Below are positions 21,709 through 32,844 of a stretch of DNA of 64,000 nucleotides, piece by piece. The notes under the pieces were generated by a model. The model saw only the letters and a program-made list of their open reading frames with translations, did no database searches and had not been told where the DNA came from. The DNA is from Odiellus spinosus (taxonomy: Eukaryota; Arthropoda; Arachnida; Opiliones; Phalangiidae). The stretch is taken from positions 2,916,501-2,980,500 of the forward strand of contig OY987226.1 of NCBI GenBank assembly GCA_963920705.1, in the 5' to 3' direction. The position numbers were made by a program, and so were the translations under genes. Each line of letters opens with the position of its first letter. The first letter of the stretch is position 1.

Positions 21709-23024
21709 CCAACTCTTACTGACCATTATCTGATCTCAAAATTTCTTAAATTCTAAGAAATATCTGACTTTTAGAGCCAACTTTCAAAAGTCCCTTATAT
21801 TTTTGACCCAGCTTTGAAAGATCCCTGACCTTTTGACCCAACTTTCCAAAATATCTTAAATTTTTAAAACATTTTGACCAACGTTTTTTACATTTTGAGT
21901 CAATTTTCAAAAATATTATAAGTTTAACTTTAAAATAACTCTAACCTTTTTGAGGTAACTGTCAAAAACCTCTGACTTTTAAAAGGCTCTGTAACCCAAA
22001 CTTAAAAAAATCCTTCGTCTGACGTTTGTTCTAACATTAATAACTCAACTTTTCAAAAAGTGAACATTTACAACCATATTTACCAATATTCTATAAGTTT
22101 CCATTGTTAATATAGTCCTAGATATGATATATCAACACTAATATTGTGAAAATCTTCACCTATAATTCTTCATTATTACTAGCTCGTATTTAGGAGCTCC
22201 CCATCGGGGCTTTAAGCCTTTTATGTAACACCGCAACGTGTCGGCAAAGACGCGGGATTCTGTCTCGTCTCTAAACTGGGCCCTTCACAAAAGGTACTCT
22301 CAATTAGTTTCGTCGCAAAAACTTTCTTGAAAGACTTGACTTTGTCTATAGCTCGCGATTTAAATCCCACGAGGAAAGAGAACTCCATTCAAAATGGTCT
22401 ACTTAGATTGGTCTGGAATTCTTGGGTAAATTTGCATATTTGCCTTTATATTAAATTATAAGAATCTTATCTGTAGCGATTTTTCTGATATAAATACTAA
22501 AGATAAGGCTCTGTGACTTCGTAGCGACGCGCTGGTTTGAAATCACTTGATTGGCATATTTTAATAACATATAATTATTTTACAAAAAGGTTTTGAAAAT
22601 AGTGAAGGATGATTTGGGAACCAAAAACTAAACAGCTTCGTTGAATATATTTAAATTAATTAATATCTGATTTGGATAATCATTGAACTATATTATGATT
22701 ATTACTAATTTTCCTTCCCGTGGAGTTTACTGTCAGTATTTTAAAGGATTATACTCAACTTTAATTACTATTCAATGTAAATTAAGAACACGAAAGGTAT
22801 AGTTTAAAGATAATATATACGAGCTGAATAAATAAATATAAATAATAAATTAAACTTGTATTCCATTTTCCCTTTAAATCAAAACCGAATTTAATTTCGA
22901 AATAATTAATTATGCCTTCAGGGCGAATCTATTTATAAATATTCAGATATTTAGCGAATGATCTGGTTATTCCTCGATTTATTCGTAATCAGTACTTGGA
23001 ATATTACAATTAACATTCATTGCT
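21709..23024. other. No recognised element; recurrent TTTTTGACC phrases
   Basis: Between about 21770 and 22000, phrases such as CTTTCAAAAGTCCC, CTTTTGACCCAACTTTC and ATTTTGACC recur loosely, like a decayed tandem repeat. No coding signal elsewhere in the interval. Confidence 0.4.
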
Positions 23025-23545
23025 AGAGCTCGGAATCGGATCGATCCATTATCTTCCGTTATTCGTATATTTTTAGATATATTTTCGGATAAATTGTGAC
23101 TAAAAATTGAAATTTGTATATTCGTATAATTGTTAAACGTATAAGGTTTACCCGAAGATAAGCCTTCGCCGCTTTATCTATCTACAAATTACTCGTATTC
23201 GAACGTATAACGATGGATAAGAAACATTCGCGTTTCCAGAATTAGTCTAAAATATAAGAAACAATATTTCAAATTGACTTTTAATTCGAAGAATAGAAAT
23301 AAAACGATAAGATTTTAAATCATCCTTTTATTCGTTATTTTTCAGGAAAATAAATTTTAAATTTTTTTATCCGAACGTATAACGCGGATAATATTCTAAG
23401 ATAAGGCCATTTTTGGATAAAAACGGATATGTTTTTAACTTTATCTTGGAATAAGTTAACTCGAATGAAAAATAGTCTATTTTTAAGCATACATCAGAAT
23501 TTAGTAGATTTTATCCAATTAATAAAAATTCTACGAATTCCGAGC
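23025..23545 (+). mobile_element. Inverted-repeat element family S, copy 1
   Basis: Starts AGAGCTCGGAATCGGATCG and ends with CTACGAATTCCGAGC, complementary over about 11 bp. It is closely similar through its length to 52367-52906, including AAACGTATAAGGTTTACCCG and CTCGTATTCGAACGTATAAC. TA lies at the left end. Non-coding; probably a Tc1/mariner-type MITE, by inference. Confidence 0.8.
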
Positions 23546-23999
23546 GTAGTAATATCCATTTTGATTCATTATTGACATAACCATGGAGACTGAAAATGTT
23601 TTATTTTGAAAACATTACGTTTGCAGAGAGCTTTTCGACATTTCAATATTTCTTTTTCTTAGACAAGCTATTAAATGACGTAATATTAGATATATATATT
23701 AACATTCATTATTTTAAGTCTTACATAAAGCCATTATTATATAATATCCCCCTCTTTTTTAAAAATAGGTCCTAAAATGCTTTAACTAACAGCGAAAAAG
23801 GAACCATTGTTTTTCTAAGAGCTTTATACGTATAATCACGTACTAGGTAGTTTTAGTTATTAAGAGAAAATAGATGTAATAACCCTCAATCTTCGCGCGG
23901 AGAAGGCAATTCTCCTAGTTTTTTCACGAAAAACAAAGCTAAAGTGGTAGTGCCATATTTTTTTTTTTTATTTTTTATCATGGGCCACTTATTTTTTTC
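23546..23999. other. No recognised feature
   Basis: AT-rich spacer with T-runs near 23958-23970. Confidence 0.4.
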
Positions 24000-24003
24000 T
24001 TAA

Positions 24004-24322
24004 AGGGAGAATGAAAGGCCGAAACAAATTATTTTTAATCGATTAAGAATGCTAAAATAATGAGAAAAACAATAATATAACTCACCAAAAATATTTCCTT
24101 ATTTTATGATCAATTTCCAAAGTTCCGATGCTAAGCCTTGGCTGCCTAGCTCGGTGAACTAGGCTAGCACGACCTGGATTTTTTTTTTTTTTTTTTAATA
24201 TTCGCGGCTGTTCTTGTCGCCAATCACGAGCGAGTACGCGTATTTTAAAAATACGCGTACTCGCTCGTGATTGGCGACTAGATCAGATTAAAAATAGGTT
24301 GTTTTGGCCTTTCATTCTCCCT
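24004..24322. mobile_element. TTAA-flanked MITE (family K type) with perfect central palindrome
   Basis: TTAA (24000-24003) then AGGGAGAATGAAAGGCC on the left; GGCCTTTCATTCTCCCT then TTAA (24323-24326) on the right. The terminal inverted repeat is perfect for 17 bp. Inside are a T-run (about 24180-24196) and the palindrome 24216-24278. It shares only its ends with the other K elements. Confidence 0.88.
24216..24278. repeat. 63-bp perfect palindrome
   Basis: Two 31-bp arms beginning GTCGCCAATCACGAGCGAG are exact complements around one A. All CpGs in both arms are intact. Confidence 0.97.
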
Positions 24323-24326
24323 TTAA

Positions 24327-24595
24327 AGGGATAATATAACCTATTAATTAGTTTATCGATTCCTTATTATAAATAGGCCTAATCCCGAGTAAAAAAATTA
24401 TTACTGAAAAAAATATAAAAAGGCTTAGCTGGATTCATAGAGAATTTCTTTGATCAATCGAATGTTTAACTCATTAACTTTGCTCATTAACCGACAATGT
24501 GAGGAAATTAGAGATCTCCATGAATTCTGCTAAGCCTTTGTTGATTTAGTTTAATTTTTTTATTGTAATTTTTTTCGGATGGTGATATTATCCCT
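24327..24595 (+). mobile_element. TTAA-type MITE (family K), abutting the previous element
   Basis: Starts AGGGATAATATAACC directly after the TTAA at 24323-24326 shared with the preceding element. It contains AAATAGGCCTAATCC, GGCTTAGCTGGATTCATAG and GAGATCTCCATGAATTC as in other K copies, and ends GATATTATCCCT with TTTT rather than TTAA. Confidence 0.8.
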
Positions 24596-24599
24596 TTTT

Positions 24600-25820
24600 T
24601 TTACTTGCGGTATATATCCCAACCTGACTTATTTCTCAGAAAATAAGTTCCATCAGCCTTTATATATTTTAAAAAAATACAGAGGGGAGAAGTAAAAGTC
24701 TGCAGACTCTAAGAAAATATACCAAATTTTCATTATTATTGCGTATTACAATTACTAAAGCTACTTTCACGCTAGACATTTGGCCATCGAGTCGGGAATT
24801 GTGTTTCCTCCTTAATAACTTTACTGTAATACATTATGAACTTTTGATACTACTACGTAAAAATCAATTCATTATCCTTTTCGACAACATTACTTTAAGT
24901 GGGATGAAAATCTTAAAAATGGAGTGAACTTTTTAAAGAAGCCGCTAGAGAGAGCTAGAATGGATGGAGAGAGAGAGAGTTTTGAAAGTATTATACTTTT
25001 TAAACCTCTTATACACTTAAGCAACAACATTTGTCAGTATTAAAGTCGTCTAAGCTCCGGGTTAAATCGCTATATAGGCCTGGTTAAAAGTAAAAAAAAA
25101 ATATTCTGTGGGTTTCGTATATACTACTACATGATAGCCTAGATGGCGCTGCATCCTGTATAGTGGGTTATATATATATATAGATAAATATATGAGCCGA
25201 CCATAGCGACTTAAAACGGCCAAAGAAGTCATTACGAGATCGGAAAATGCTTGAAAACCATTAGTCAAAACGACGTTTTTGAAAGAAAATATACTAAGGA
25301 GTGGGGTTTTTTTTTACTCCGAGATTATTTAGGACTTGGGTTCGGAGAAAGCTTTCTTCGTACGATAAAGGGATAATGAAATTCGTGATAGCTTCACTTT
25401 AAATTTAGGGTGTTAAGCCTAATTTACTTAGACAAAGGATATTTTAAGCCAATTAAATTTTAGTCTAGATCTTTCGCTACGAACACTCTTTATTGACTTA
25501 ATGGATTTAATTGCTATTGTATTAAATATAAACTCCTAAATAAAAAAGTGAATTAGGCTTAACGTCTTGAAATACGAGACTTAAATACCGGAAGACTTTT
25601 GGCTCAGAATTTTTTTTTTTCTCTTAGTAGAAGTATATGTTTTACTTGTTCAATTTCATTAGAGCAAAACGCTTGATTTGTTTGAAGTATATTATTTTCT
25701 AATTGAAATAATTGATCAAAAATTGGGAAAACATTCTTGAGTTTAATTTTAATTACTAAATTATTAAAAACCAGGAAAAAAAATTAAAACTCTTAACTTT
25801 TCCTTCAATGATCTTCTAAG
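24600..25820. other. No recognised feature
   Basis: Contains (GA)n near 24966-24980 and a TA-rich tract near 25165-25182. Frames of 62-68 codons show no motif. Confidence 0.45.
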
Positions 25821-25826
25821 TTTCAT

Positions 25827-26164
25827 CAGAAGCCGATGAAACCCTCCTTTGAAGTCTATTACTCCCTGGTCTTGTCTACCCCTCTCTGTATGGGTTAGTT
25901 TCAAAAAGCGCGATTCGTACGCCTCCTAACGGTAAATATTTTCGGAGCGGGAGTTCGTCGAGCGAATATCTCTAGCAGCCTAGGAGTTCGTCAAAAAAAC
26001 GTCGTCGTTTGTAGAGAGAGAGAATTTCCAATTTTCCGTAGACAGGGGGGTATGAAATAGGACCCCTCTGATCTCGTAAAATTGGCAATTTTACCCATAC
26101 AGAGAGGAGCGCTATATCGAACATTAGAGTAGTAGACTTCAAAGGAGGGTTTCATCGGCTTCTG
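25827..26164 (-). mobile_element. 7-bp-TSD MITE family A, copy 5
   Basis: Reverse-oriented, 338 bp, perfect duplications GTTTCAT (25820-25826 and 26165-26171). Confidence 0.95.
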
Positions 26165-26234
26165 GTTTCATGCCATAAAAATAAACAACTCCCCAATACT
26201 ACCAGCAAATGGTCAAGTAGACGTACTAGCCCAT

Positions 26235-26301
26235 AACTTAAAAAATAGCCAAAAAAAGTCGTCACCCCTGTCTGGCTCGAGTTATTTGGACTCTTCCTCG
26301 A
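26235..26301 (+). repeat. Short repeat shared with 34153-34214
   Basis: AAAATAGCCAAAAAAAGTC, CACCCCTGTCTGGCTCGAG and TTTGGACTCTTCCTCG recur almost unchanged near 34153-34214. Nearby, GGCGTTGTTTACTTTTA (about 26332) recurs near 40926. Family and ends unknown. Confidence 0.6.
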
Positions 26302-26692
26302 TATATTTTTGCTGATATAAGATACGAGGCGTTGTTTACTTTTATGGAGTAAAGTTATAGACTTTTGGTTTCAATCAAAATCGGCTAAAATTGTTTAACT
26401 ATTCAAATCCTACTTCATTATACCTTTAACCCTATTTTCGGATTTGGGGGTTTTATAGTTTTGAGGGTTTTTTTTTTCGCTGGGTCTCACTCCTCCCACT
26501 TTTCGGGAGTCAATCATGATTATGCTTTATATCGTCTAAGCTGCCTTCCTAAGCAATTCCATCGACGAGGAAAGACGTTCATTTTTAAGGAACTTAGAGA
26601 ATTTAAGATATTGCTCTCCATCAGATTGCTACTTTTTTTTTCTCCTCTTGATGGAGGAGGGAATATGATTTTTATGGGATTTTATAATGAAC

Positions 26693-26695
<3 letters not shown>

Positions 26696-26733
<38 letters not shown>
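26696..26733 (+). repeat. Poly-T run of about 38
   Basis: Uninterrupted T-run, A-run on the other strand. It could be a retroposed poly-A tail, but I see no identifiable body beside it; 26172-26695 is otherwise unassigned. Confidence 0.9.
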
Positions 26734-26993
26734 CTTTTCCTTTGGATGCCTACGCGTTTATAGAACTTTTCTCCGAATGTTCACAGATGTCGCTATTAAA
26801 ATATTATATCCTAGTAGCGGAAGGAGTTAATATAGTATATGGAATGAAATAAACTAGGCAATTTTAATAGGAGTTTCTCTATTTTATTTTTAAAATTCAT
26901 AAACTTTTCGTAGATTTGGTTTAACTATAAATTGGCTAAAAATTCTGGTTCATATACACCAGCTGGATATCTAAAAAACTTATCGAGGAACGT

Positions 26994-27453
26994 AAGCCGC
27001 GTTCGTACTAGGCCTTGGAATCGATTTGAAACGTTTCAAAACAATTCGCTTTATTCGTATAGCTTTGATTCGATTTCTTGAAACTGCTTCGGGAACCAGT
27101 TTCGTATCGATTCGGTTTCAACAACCGATAAGCCGCGTTCACACTACAGACTTTGAAACCGTTTTGAACCGTTTTGGAAAGGTCAAATCATACAATTTTG
27201 GGGTCACATGTGTAGACGTTTGATCAAGAAACGAAATTAACATCTTAAAAACTCGATTTGAACATTCGAAACGGTTTGAAAACGGTTCCAAAGTCTCAAG
27301 TGTGAACGTAGCTATAGATGAAGCTACGATAAATCGATTTATAAAGATAATACGTGAACGCGTGACGCTTAAAACAATTCCTGGCGATTTGAATATCGTT
27401 TTCATTTTACCGTTTCAAATCGATTAAGAAATGCTAGTGTGCACCGTAGGTTA
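26994..27453 (-). mobile_element. Family R element split by a T element
   Basis: Begins AAGCCGCGTTCGTACTAG and ends ATGCTAGTGTGCACCGTAGG, the longest R copy here. Interior GAAACTGCTTCGGGAACCAG is shared. T copy 3 lies at 27131-27313; comparison with 58761-58977 shows the uninterrupted junction CAACCGATAGATGAAGC. Confidence 0.82.
27131..27313 (+). mobile_element. MITE family T, copy 3, nested in R
   Basis: AGCCGCGTTCACACTACAG to GTGTGAACGTAGCT, with ATA on both sides (27128-27130 and 27314-27316). The empty site is visible in the R copy at 58761, supporting a 2-3 bp duplication. Confidence 0.88.
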
Positions 27454-27515
27454 AGTGAAAGGGGAGGGTAGTTTTTGATTAGTCGAAGGTCAAAATCGGA
27501 AGGTTTCAATATTTT

Positions 27516-27853
27516 CAGAAGCCGATGAAACCCTCCTTTGAAGTCTATTACTCCCTGGTCTTGTTTACCCCTCTCTGTATGGGTTATTTTCAATAAGCGC
27601 GATTCGTACGCCTCCTAACGGTAGATATTTTCGGAGCGGGAGTTCGTCGAGCGAATATCTCTAGCAGCCTCGGAGTTCGTCAAAAAAACGTCGTCGTTTG
27701 TGGAGAGAGAGAATTTCCAATTTCCCGTAGACAGGGGGGTATGAAGTAGGACCCCTCCGATCTCGTAAAATTGTGAATTTTACCCATACAGAGAGGAGCG
27801 CTATATGGAACATTGGAGTAGTAGACTTCAAAGGAGGGTTTCATCGGCTTCTG
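27516..27853 (-). mobile_element. 7-bp-TSD MITE family A, copy 6
   Basis: Reverse-oriented complete copy, 338 bp. Flanks ATATTTT and ATTTTAT match only partly, so the duplication is decayed or altered. Confidence 0.9.
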
Positions 27854-28050
27854 ATTTTATCTATAATTTTATATTTAATCATAAATGAATCAAAAGGCGT
27901 ATAATTCTAATTTGGAGAGTATATTGGATCAAATCATTATTTCAATTCAATGGAAAAAAAGAATTTTCTATTTCTGAAAGACAAAAGATTCTTCCCAAAT
28001 TAATTTCTATGCAAATTCTATCAGAGAAGGAGACGAATCTTAGTTTCTAG

Positions 28051-28387
28051 CAGAAGCCGATGAAACCCTCCTTTGAAGTCTACTACTCTAATGTTCGATA
28101 TAGCGCTCCTCTCTGTATGGGTAAAATTCACGATTTTACGAGATCGGAGGGGTCCTACTTCATCCCCCCTGTCTACGGAAAATTGGAAATTCTCTCTCTC
28201 CACAAACGACGACGTTTTTTTGACGAATTCCGAGGCTGCTAGAGATATTCGCTCGACGAACTCCCGCTCCGAAAATATCTACCGTTAGGAGGCGTACGAA
28301 TCGCGCTTTTTGAAACTAACCCATGCAGAAAGGGGTAGACAAGACCAGGGAGTAATAGACTTCAAAGGAGGGTTTCATCGGCTTCTG
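28051..28387 (+). mobile_element. 7-bp-TSD MITE family A, copy 7
   Basis: Complete, 337 bp. Flanks TTTCTAG (28044-28050) and CTTCTAG (28388-28394) agree at six of seven positions. It lies only about 200 bp from copy 6 in opposite orientation. Confidence 0.93.
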
Positions 28388-28394
28388 CTTCTAG

Positions 28395-29193
28395 ACAAAA
28401 TTCGGGAAAACAAAAAAATGATGACTTTAACATTGGCAGTAGTTCTTGTTGTCGTTCATAGAGGTCTCTGATCTCGCCATCAAAAAGGCGTCATTCCGCA
28501 AAAAAATAAAAAAAAAAAAAAAAACACCCTTCGGATCAGCGATGATTTCAACAGCTGCATCTGTTGTATATTTACTTTAACTTATACGGCCACTGACTTT
28601 TCTTTAGGATTTTTAGCTTCGTAGGAAAGTCTGGGAATTATTATATATATTATGACTTGGCTGGCTGGCTGGGAAAATAACGGAAATAATAGAATCAGGT
28701 TTAAAGGGAAACTGGGAATAAAAAATGGAAGAACTTTTGAATTTATTCAAACGCCGGCTTATTCTTTTAATTTTAGGACATTACAAGCGCTGTAGAAAGT
28801 TGAAATAATATGATTGGTATGAATTTATAATTAATTTTATAGAAATTTTACCAAACTAAATAAAAATTAATTTAATCACAAAAAAAATGTCTAAAAAAAT
28901 GGTGATTCCGAAAATAATTTCAAAACTATTATATTTTTAGCTCTAAGTTTATTTTTAATGAATTCAAGGGCGGATAAATTAAAATTTATTTATTACTTTA
29001 CGGATACTTATAACATCTTCCAACCTTCTTGTTTACGGGTATACTTTTACGCGTTGCACTAGCACGATATGCGCTTTAATAATATTTTTTTTTTCTACGT
29101 TTGAGGCCTTATAAAGCTCCCAAAGATCTGTCTTTCCTCTTGTAGCACGTAATCCCTTTGATCCTGGACAGATATTTTTACTAGCTATTGGAT

Positions 29194-29227
<34 letters not shown>

Positions 29228-29702
29228 CTCCGATCCAAAAAAACCTTTTGGCATGCTTGTGTCCGATATCGAGCTTGGAATATAGTAACTTATAGTTTGA
29301 GAATGCGTCAGAAAATAATTTCTAGTCCAGATCAACCTGTTTTTCCAATGTTATTTTAAATTTTGTGATTCAAGGGAAGTATTTTTGAAAAGTAAATTTT
29401 TTTTTTTTTTTTTTTGATATTTGAAAATTCATAAAAATAACCGAAAAAAAAATTAAAAGGAGCTCTAAATTGAAAGCTGTTCCACGTTTTAAGGATTTAG
29501 ACTAGATTTAATTAATTTTTAATTTTAATCCACTTTTTCATTTGATCTATTTGGTCTAATTCTTTTATAATTTTTCTTACAATTTGAAATATTTTTGACC
29601 AAATTAACGATTTTTCCTCATTGGATAAGCCGAATTTTTTCCTTATTCCATGAGAGTGATGAAATCGCGTAAATCGACAAGTTTTAAATAATTTTCAAAG
29701 TG
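28395..29702. other. No recognised element apart from homopolymers
   Basis: A-run at 28504-28524; T-runs at 29196-29227 (32) and near 29398-29416. AGCGCTG and AATAATATGATTGG near 28785-28820 recur near 58990-59020, a shared decayed repeat. No gene. Confidence 0.45.
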
Positions 29703-29706
29703 TTAA

Positions 29707-29760
29707 AGGGAGAATGCAACATTTTTAAAGCCCATTATGTAATAGCTAGACACTTAACCG
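29707..29760 (+). mobile_element. Solo family K left end
   Basis: TTAA (29703-29706) followed by AGGGAGAATGCAAC, but then the sequence diverges at once and no right end is found. Confidence 0.5.
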
Positions 29761-29869
29761 GATATTGTCGACTGGTGGCCGATATTACCTTCCAACCAAT
29801 GGGATAAAGGTGACTTTCATGACTCACCTTTTCAAGCTTTACGCCGTGTATACTAAATTCTCGTAAAAT

Positions 29870-30214
29870 CAGAAGCCGATAAAACCCTCCTTTTGAAGTC
29901 TACTACTCCAATGTTCCATATAGCGCTCCTCTCTGTATGGGTAAAATTCCCAATTTTACGAGTTAGAAGGGGTCCTACTTCACCCCCCCCCCCCCTGTCT
30001 ACGGAAAATTGGAAATTCTCTCTCTCCACAAACGACGACGTTTTTTTGGACGAACTCCGAGGCTGCTAGAGATATTCGCTCGACGAACTCCCGCTCCGAA
30101 AACATCTACCGTTAGGAGGCGTACGGATCGCGCCTTTTGAGAATAACCCATACAGAGAGGGGTAGACAAGACCCGGGAGTAATGGACTTCAAAGGAGGGT
30201 TTCATAGGCTTCTG
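29870..30214 (+). mobile_element. 7-bp-TSD MITE family A, copy 8
   Basis: Complete, 345 bp, perfect duplications GTAAAAT (29863-29869 and 30215-30221), the same 7-mer as copy 1. A C-run near 29982-29995 adds length. The right repeat has one change (CATAGGCTTCTG). Confidence 0.94.
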
Positions 30215-30221
30215 GTAAAAT

Positions 30222-30824
30222 TAATATGTTCTTGGTGACGCTTTGATTTTTAAATATATATATATCATTTTTCTAACGTCTTTTTTGATTGCATTTAAGA
30301 ATGAAAATGATTTCTATATGAGAATCGAGTTATTTTGAAAAATATTTCTCCAACCGTTTCTAGCTTGTATTGACAGAATGATGAATTTGTTAAGTTTTGC
30401 GTCACAACGCGCCGCCATAGCTTCTTATACGTTACTTTATTTGTGTATGAAACCTTTTTTTGCTTTTTTCCTGGAAGCCATTCCTTGTATAGAAAAGGTT
30501 GCGAGTTTTTTTTTTCTTCTGCCCTCATTCTTTATCTCGCTCGTATTGGAGTTGAAGTTTCGCAAACCGGAAGTATACTTTTTATAAAAACAGAAATTAT
30601 CCAGAGATCTTTTCAGTTTAGGATACCTATATATTTTCTTTTTATATTAAAAATACTCGCTAATATGTAAATATTTAAATTATTTTTTAGTCGAGGTAAA
30701 CACCGGCTTTTATGCAATTTTTATAAAGTTTTTAGCATCTCTTATTATATATCCAAAGTTCTTTTGATGCTATTAATAAAATAATTTTAGGTTTAGCACC
30801 GTATTTGTGAGAGTATAATTAAAA
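30222..30824. other. No recognised feature
   Basis: Overlapping 69-77 codon frames on both strands (30295-30670) are Phe/Leu/Lys-rich without a motif. Confidence 0.4.
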
Positions 30825-31119
30825 CAGGGTGGCCAGAGGTCAGGGAAAAGTCAGGGAATTTGAGAAGAATTAAAAAAGTCAGGTTATTTTAAGATATTTT
30901 AAAAAGTCAGGGAATTTAAGGTTTTTCAAGAAGCCAGGAAATTGCAATCATTATCCGCGGAAAAGATTCTCAGCTGACCGTGTCAGTTGTATAGATTAGA
31001 ACAAAGATACGCCTGCAACAAAGTTTGGCGAACGCGATTATATTAAAAAATTAAGGGTAGTATTAGACTCGGCCAGGGAAAAACCTGGAAAAGATCAGGG
31101 AAAAAACTGTGGCAACCCT
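30825..31119 (+). mobile_element. Family N element, copy 2
   Basis: CAGGGTGGCCAGAGGTCAGG to TGTGGCAACCCT, with the terminal G lost. The core with GACCGTGTCAGTTGTATAG and GTTTGGCGAACGCG is well kept. Target duplication uncertain (AT-rich on both sides). Confidence 0.82.
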
Positions 31120-31184
31120 ATTAAATTATGATTAAGTATTATTAAAATTAATTATTGACGAGACTCCATGGTACTACAGGGGTT

Positions 31185-31394
31185 TATTAAATATATAACT
31201 AACTGTTTTTATAACCATATCTGTAATAATTTCGTTAATATAATTAATTTTAATAAATCCTCACCATACCGAAGACTTAATGGTATATTCCAGGGGTGTT
31301 AAAAACATATTATTAAATAGTTAATTAACTGTTATTATAACCATATTAGTAATAATTTAGTTAATATAATTAATTTTAATAAATCATCACCATA
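31185..31394 (+). repeat. Tandem duplication with about 127-bp period
   Basis: Two copies sharing ATTAAATA, CTGTTTTTATAACCATAT or CTGTTATTATAACCATAT, GTTAATATAATTAATTTTAA and TCACCATA. Confidence 0.8.
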
Positions 31395-31435
31395 GTCAAG
31401 AAGTTTTGTTTTTAAAATGAATCTCACGGATATTT

Positions 31436-31610
31436 CATGAACTCCAAATGAAAATTGAGTAGGATATTCAAAAGATCGTTAAAAAACGATTCAAAATATA
31501 TATACATATGTCATAGAACAAAATTACCATGACAGTAAAAATACATATTTTATAATCACCATTTTTCGAAATTTTTAAAAATTTCCCGAAATTTTAATTC
31601 AAAATATAAT
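31436..31610 (-). repeat. Interspersed repeat family V, copy 4 (reverse)
   Basis: Complement of the family order: TGAACTCCAAATGAAAATTG, AAGATCGTTAAAAAACGATT, ATATACATATGTCATAGAAC, TTATAATCACCATTTTTCG. The CACGTG end is missing. Confidence 0.78.
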
Positions 31611-31621
31611 ATATTTTGAGT

Positions 31622-31947
31622 TGTATCTTTTATGTTATAAACTTGTATAGTGATATACACTGTCGAAATTGGTGCTCAGGGAAAATCCAACACCCTAGGG
31701 TTTAGACTTTATTTAAATAACAAATAATCAGCAATGCAGAACCTTTCCCGTCGCCCTTTTTTTTTCCACTCGCATTTACAATGTGATATCACTAATATAG
31801 AGTTCCCAACCCTATCCATTTAGGCCTAAATTCACTTAGTTTTCAGAAACTATTTTATTTCTAATGGAATATTGTATTCTAGTATCCCTGCGCCTTCTGT
31901 TTCTACACGCTGAAAATTCGAACTGATTTAAAAGCTGGTTTAGATAT
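31622..31947. other. No recognised feature
   Basis: Unassigned AT-rich spacer. Confidence 0.4.
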
Positions 31948-32161
31948 ACAGGTTGGTTCAGATCAAAAAACACAATAGCTTCTATTGAGGGATAAAATTA
32001 TCTTTTAAGCGCGTGCTATTCGCGCTTGAGTTTGAATGAATGAATGAATTAATGAATGAATTAATGAATGAATTAGCTAAGCACGCGCCAGACCCACGCG
32101 CTCATTGGCCCATTTTATCCATCAATTGGAGCTATTGAGTTTTTATCTGAACTGCTTTGTA
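31948..32161. mobile_element. Inverted-repeat element with GAAT microsatellite core
   Basis: GGTTCAGATCAAAAAACACA and AATAGCTTCTATTGAGGGAT on the left mirror CAATTGGAGCTATTGAG and TTTTTATCTGAACTGC on the right over about 45 bp. GCGCGTGC and GCACGCGC form an inner pair around a (GAAT)n tract at about 32032-32075. TATA at both ends may be the duplication. Confidence 0.65.
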
Positions 32162-32445
32162 TATTATTGGAAGCTAAAAGCCCATAAGGTTTTCTTCAAA
32201 TATTGGGAAAGGTTTTTGCATAATAATATACATAGACAAACGCTATCCCTATGATGTTAATATCCGGAATTAAGCCTCCAGGCCAGGGTGACGTCATCAT
32301 GCAGTATTATTTGAAATAAGGAGTAACCATTGGTGGATGAAAGGATTTAAAAGAGATCCCTCGATGGATGAAGTGTTAACTATTCGTAAAATTCAACGCA
32401 AAACTGTAGTATCTCGAGAAAGATTTGAGATTTTGAAGTCCTGAA
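32162..32445. other. No recognised feature
   Basis: Unassigned spacer containing GTGACGTCATCATGCAGTAT near 32288. Confidence 0.4.
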
Positions 32446-32612
32446 CTAAAGTTAGTCTTTGAAACCGTTTTCAAAACGTTTTGGTAACCTTCAAATCAAC
32501 TTTTCAAGATAATAGTTAGATATCTTGCCATTTGACCCCAAAATTTTACAATTAGACCTTTCTAAAACGGTTAAAAACTGTTTCAAAGTTTGTAGTGTGA
32601 ACGCAACTTTAG
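32446..32612 (+). mobile_element. MITE family T, copy 4, left end shortened
   Basis: CTTTGAAACCGTTTTCAAAAC and GTTTCAAAGTTTGTAGTGTG are shared with other copies. The first dozen bases of the usual left end (TGCGTTCACACTA) are mostly missing. Confidence 0.68.
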
Positions 32613-32844
32613 TAAGACTGCAAAACCGGGTGTCTAAGTTAGGACATATTTGCATTGAGATTACATAAAGACAAAACCCATACGCGCTAATCTCTGACAC
32701 GCGTTCGTAGTCTCGCACCCCTAAAAATTGAGTCGGTATAAAAATTTGTGAGAGGTTGGGGGCCCCCCTACAAGGTGGATAAGAGCAGATAATCGCTTTC
32801 CAGTCGGTCGCTCATTGGGCAAAAGGGGTTTTCGACAAAAGGGG

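Noticed and set aside
24120-24200. Pol III SINE ending in the T-run near 24180
   Set aside because: A small hairpin (CCTAGCTCGGTGAACTAGG) precedes the T-run, but no A box or B box is found at proper spacing; it lies inside a TTAA element.
26696-26733. Poly-A tail of a retroposed gene or LINE
   Set aside because: No adjacent open frame, reverse transcriptase motif or target duplication could be found beside the T-run.
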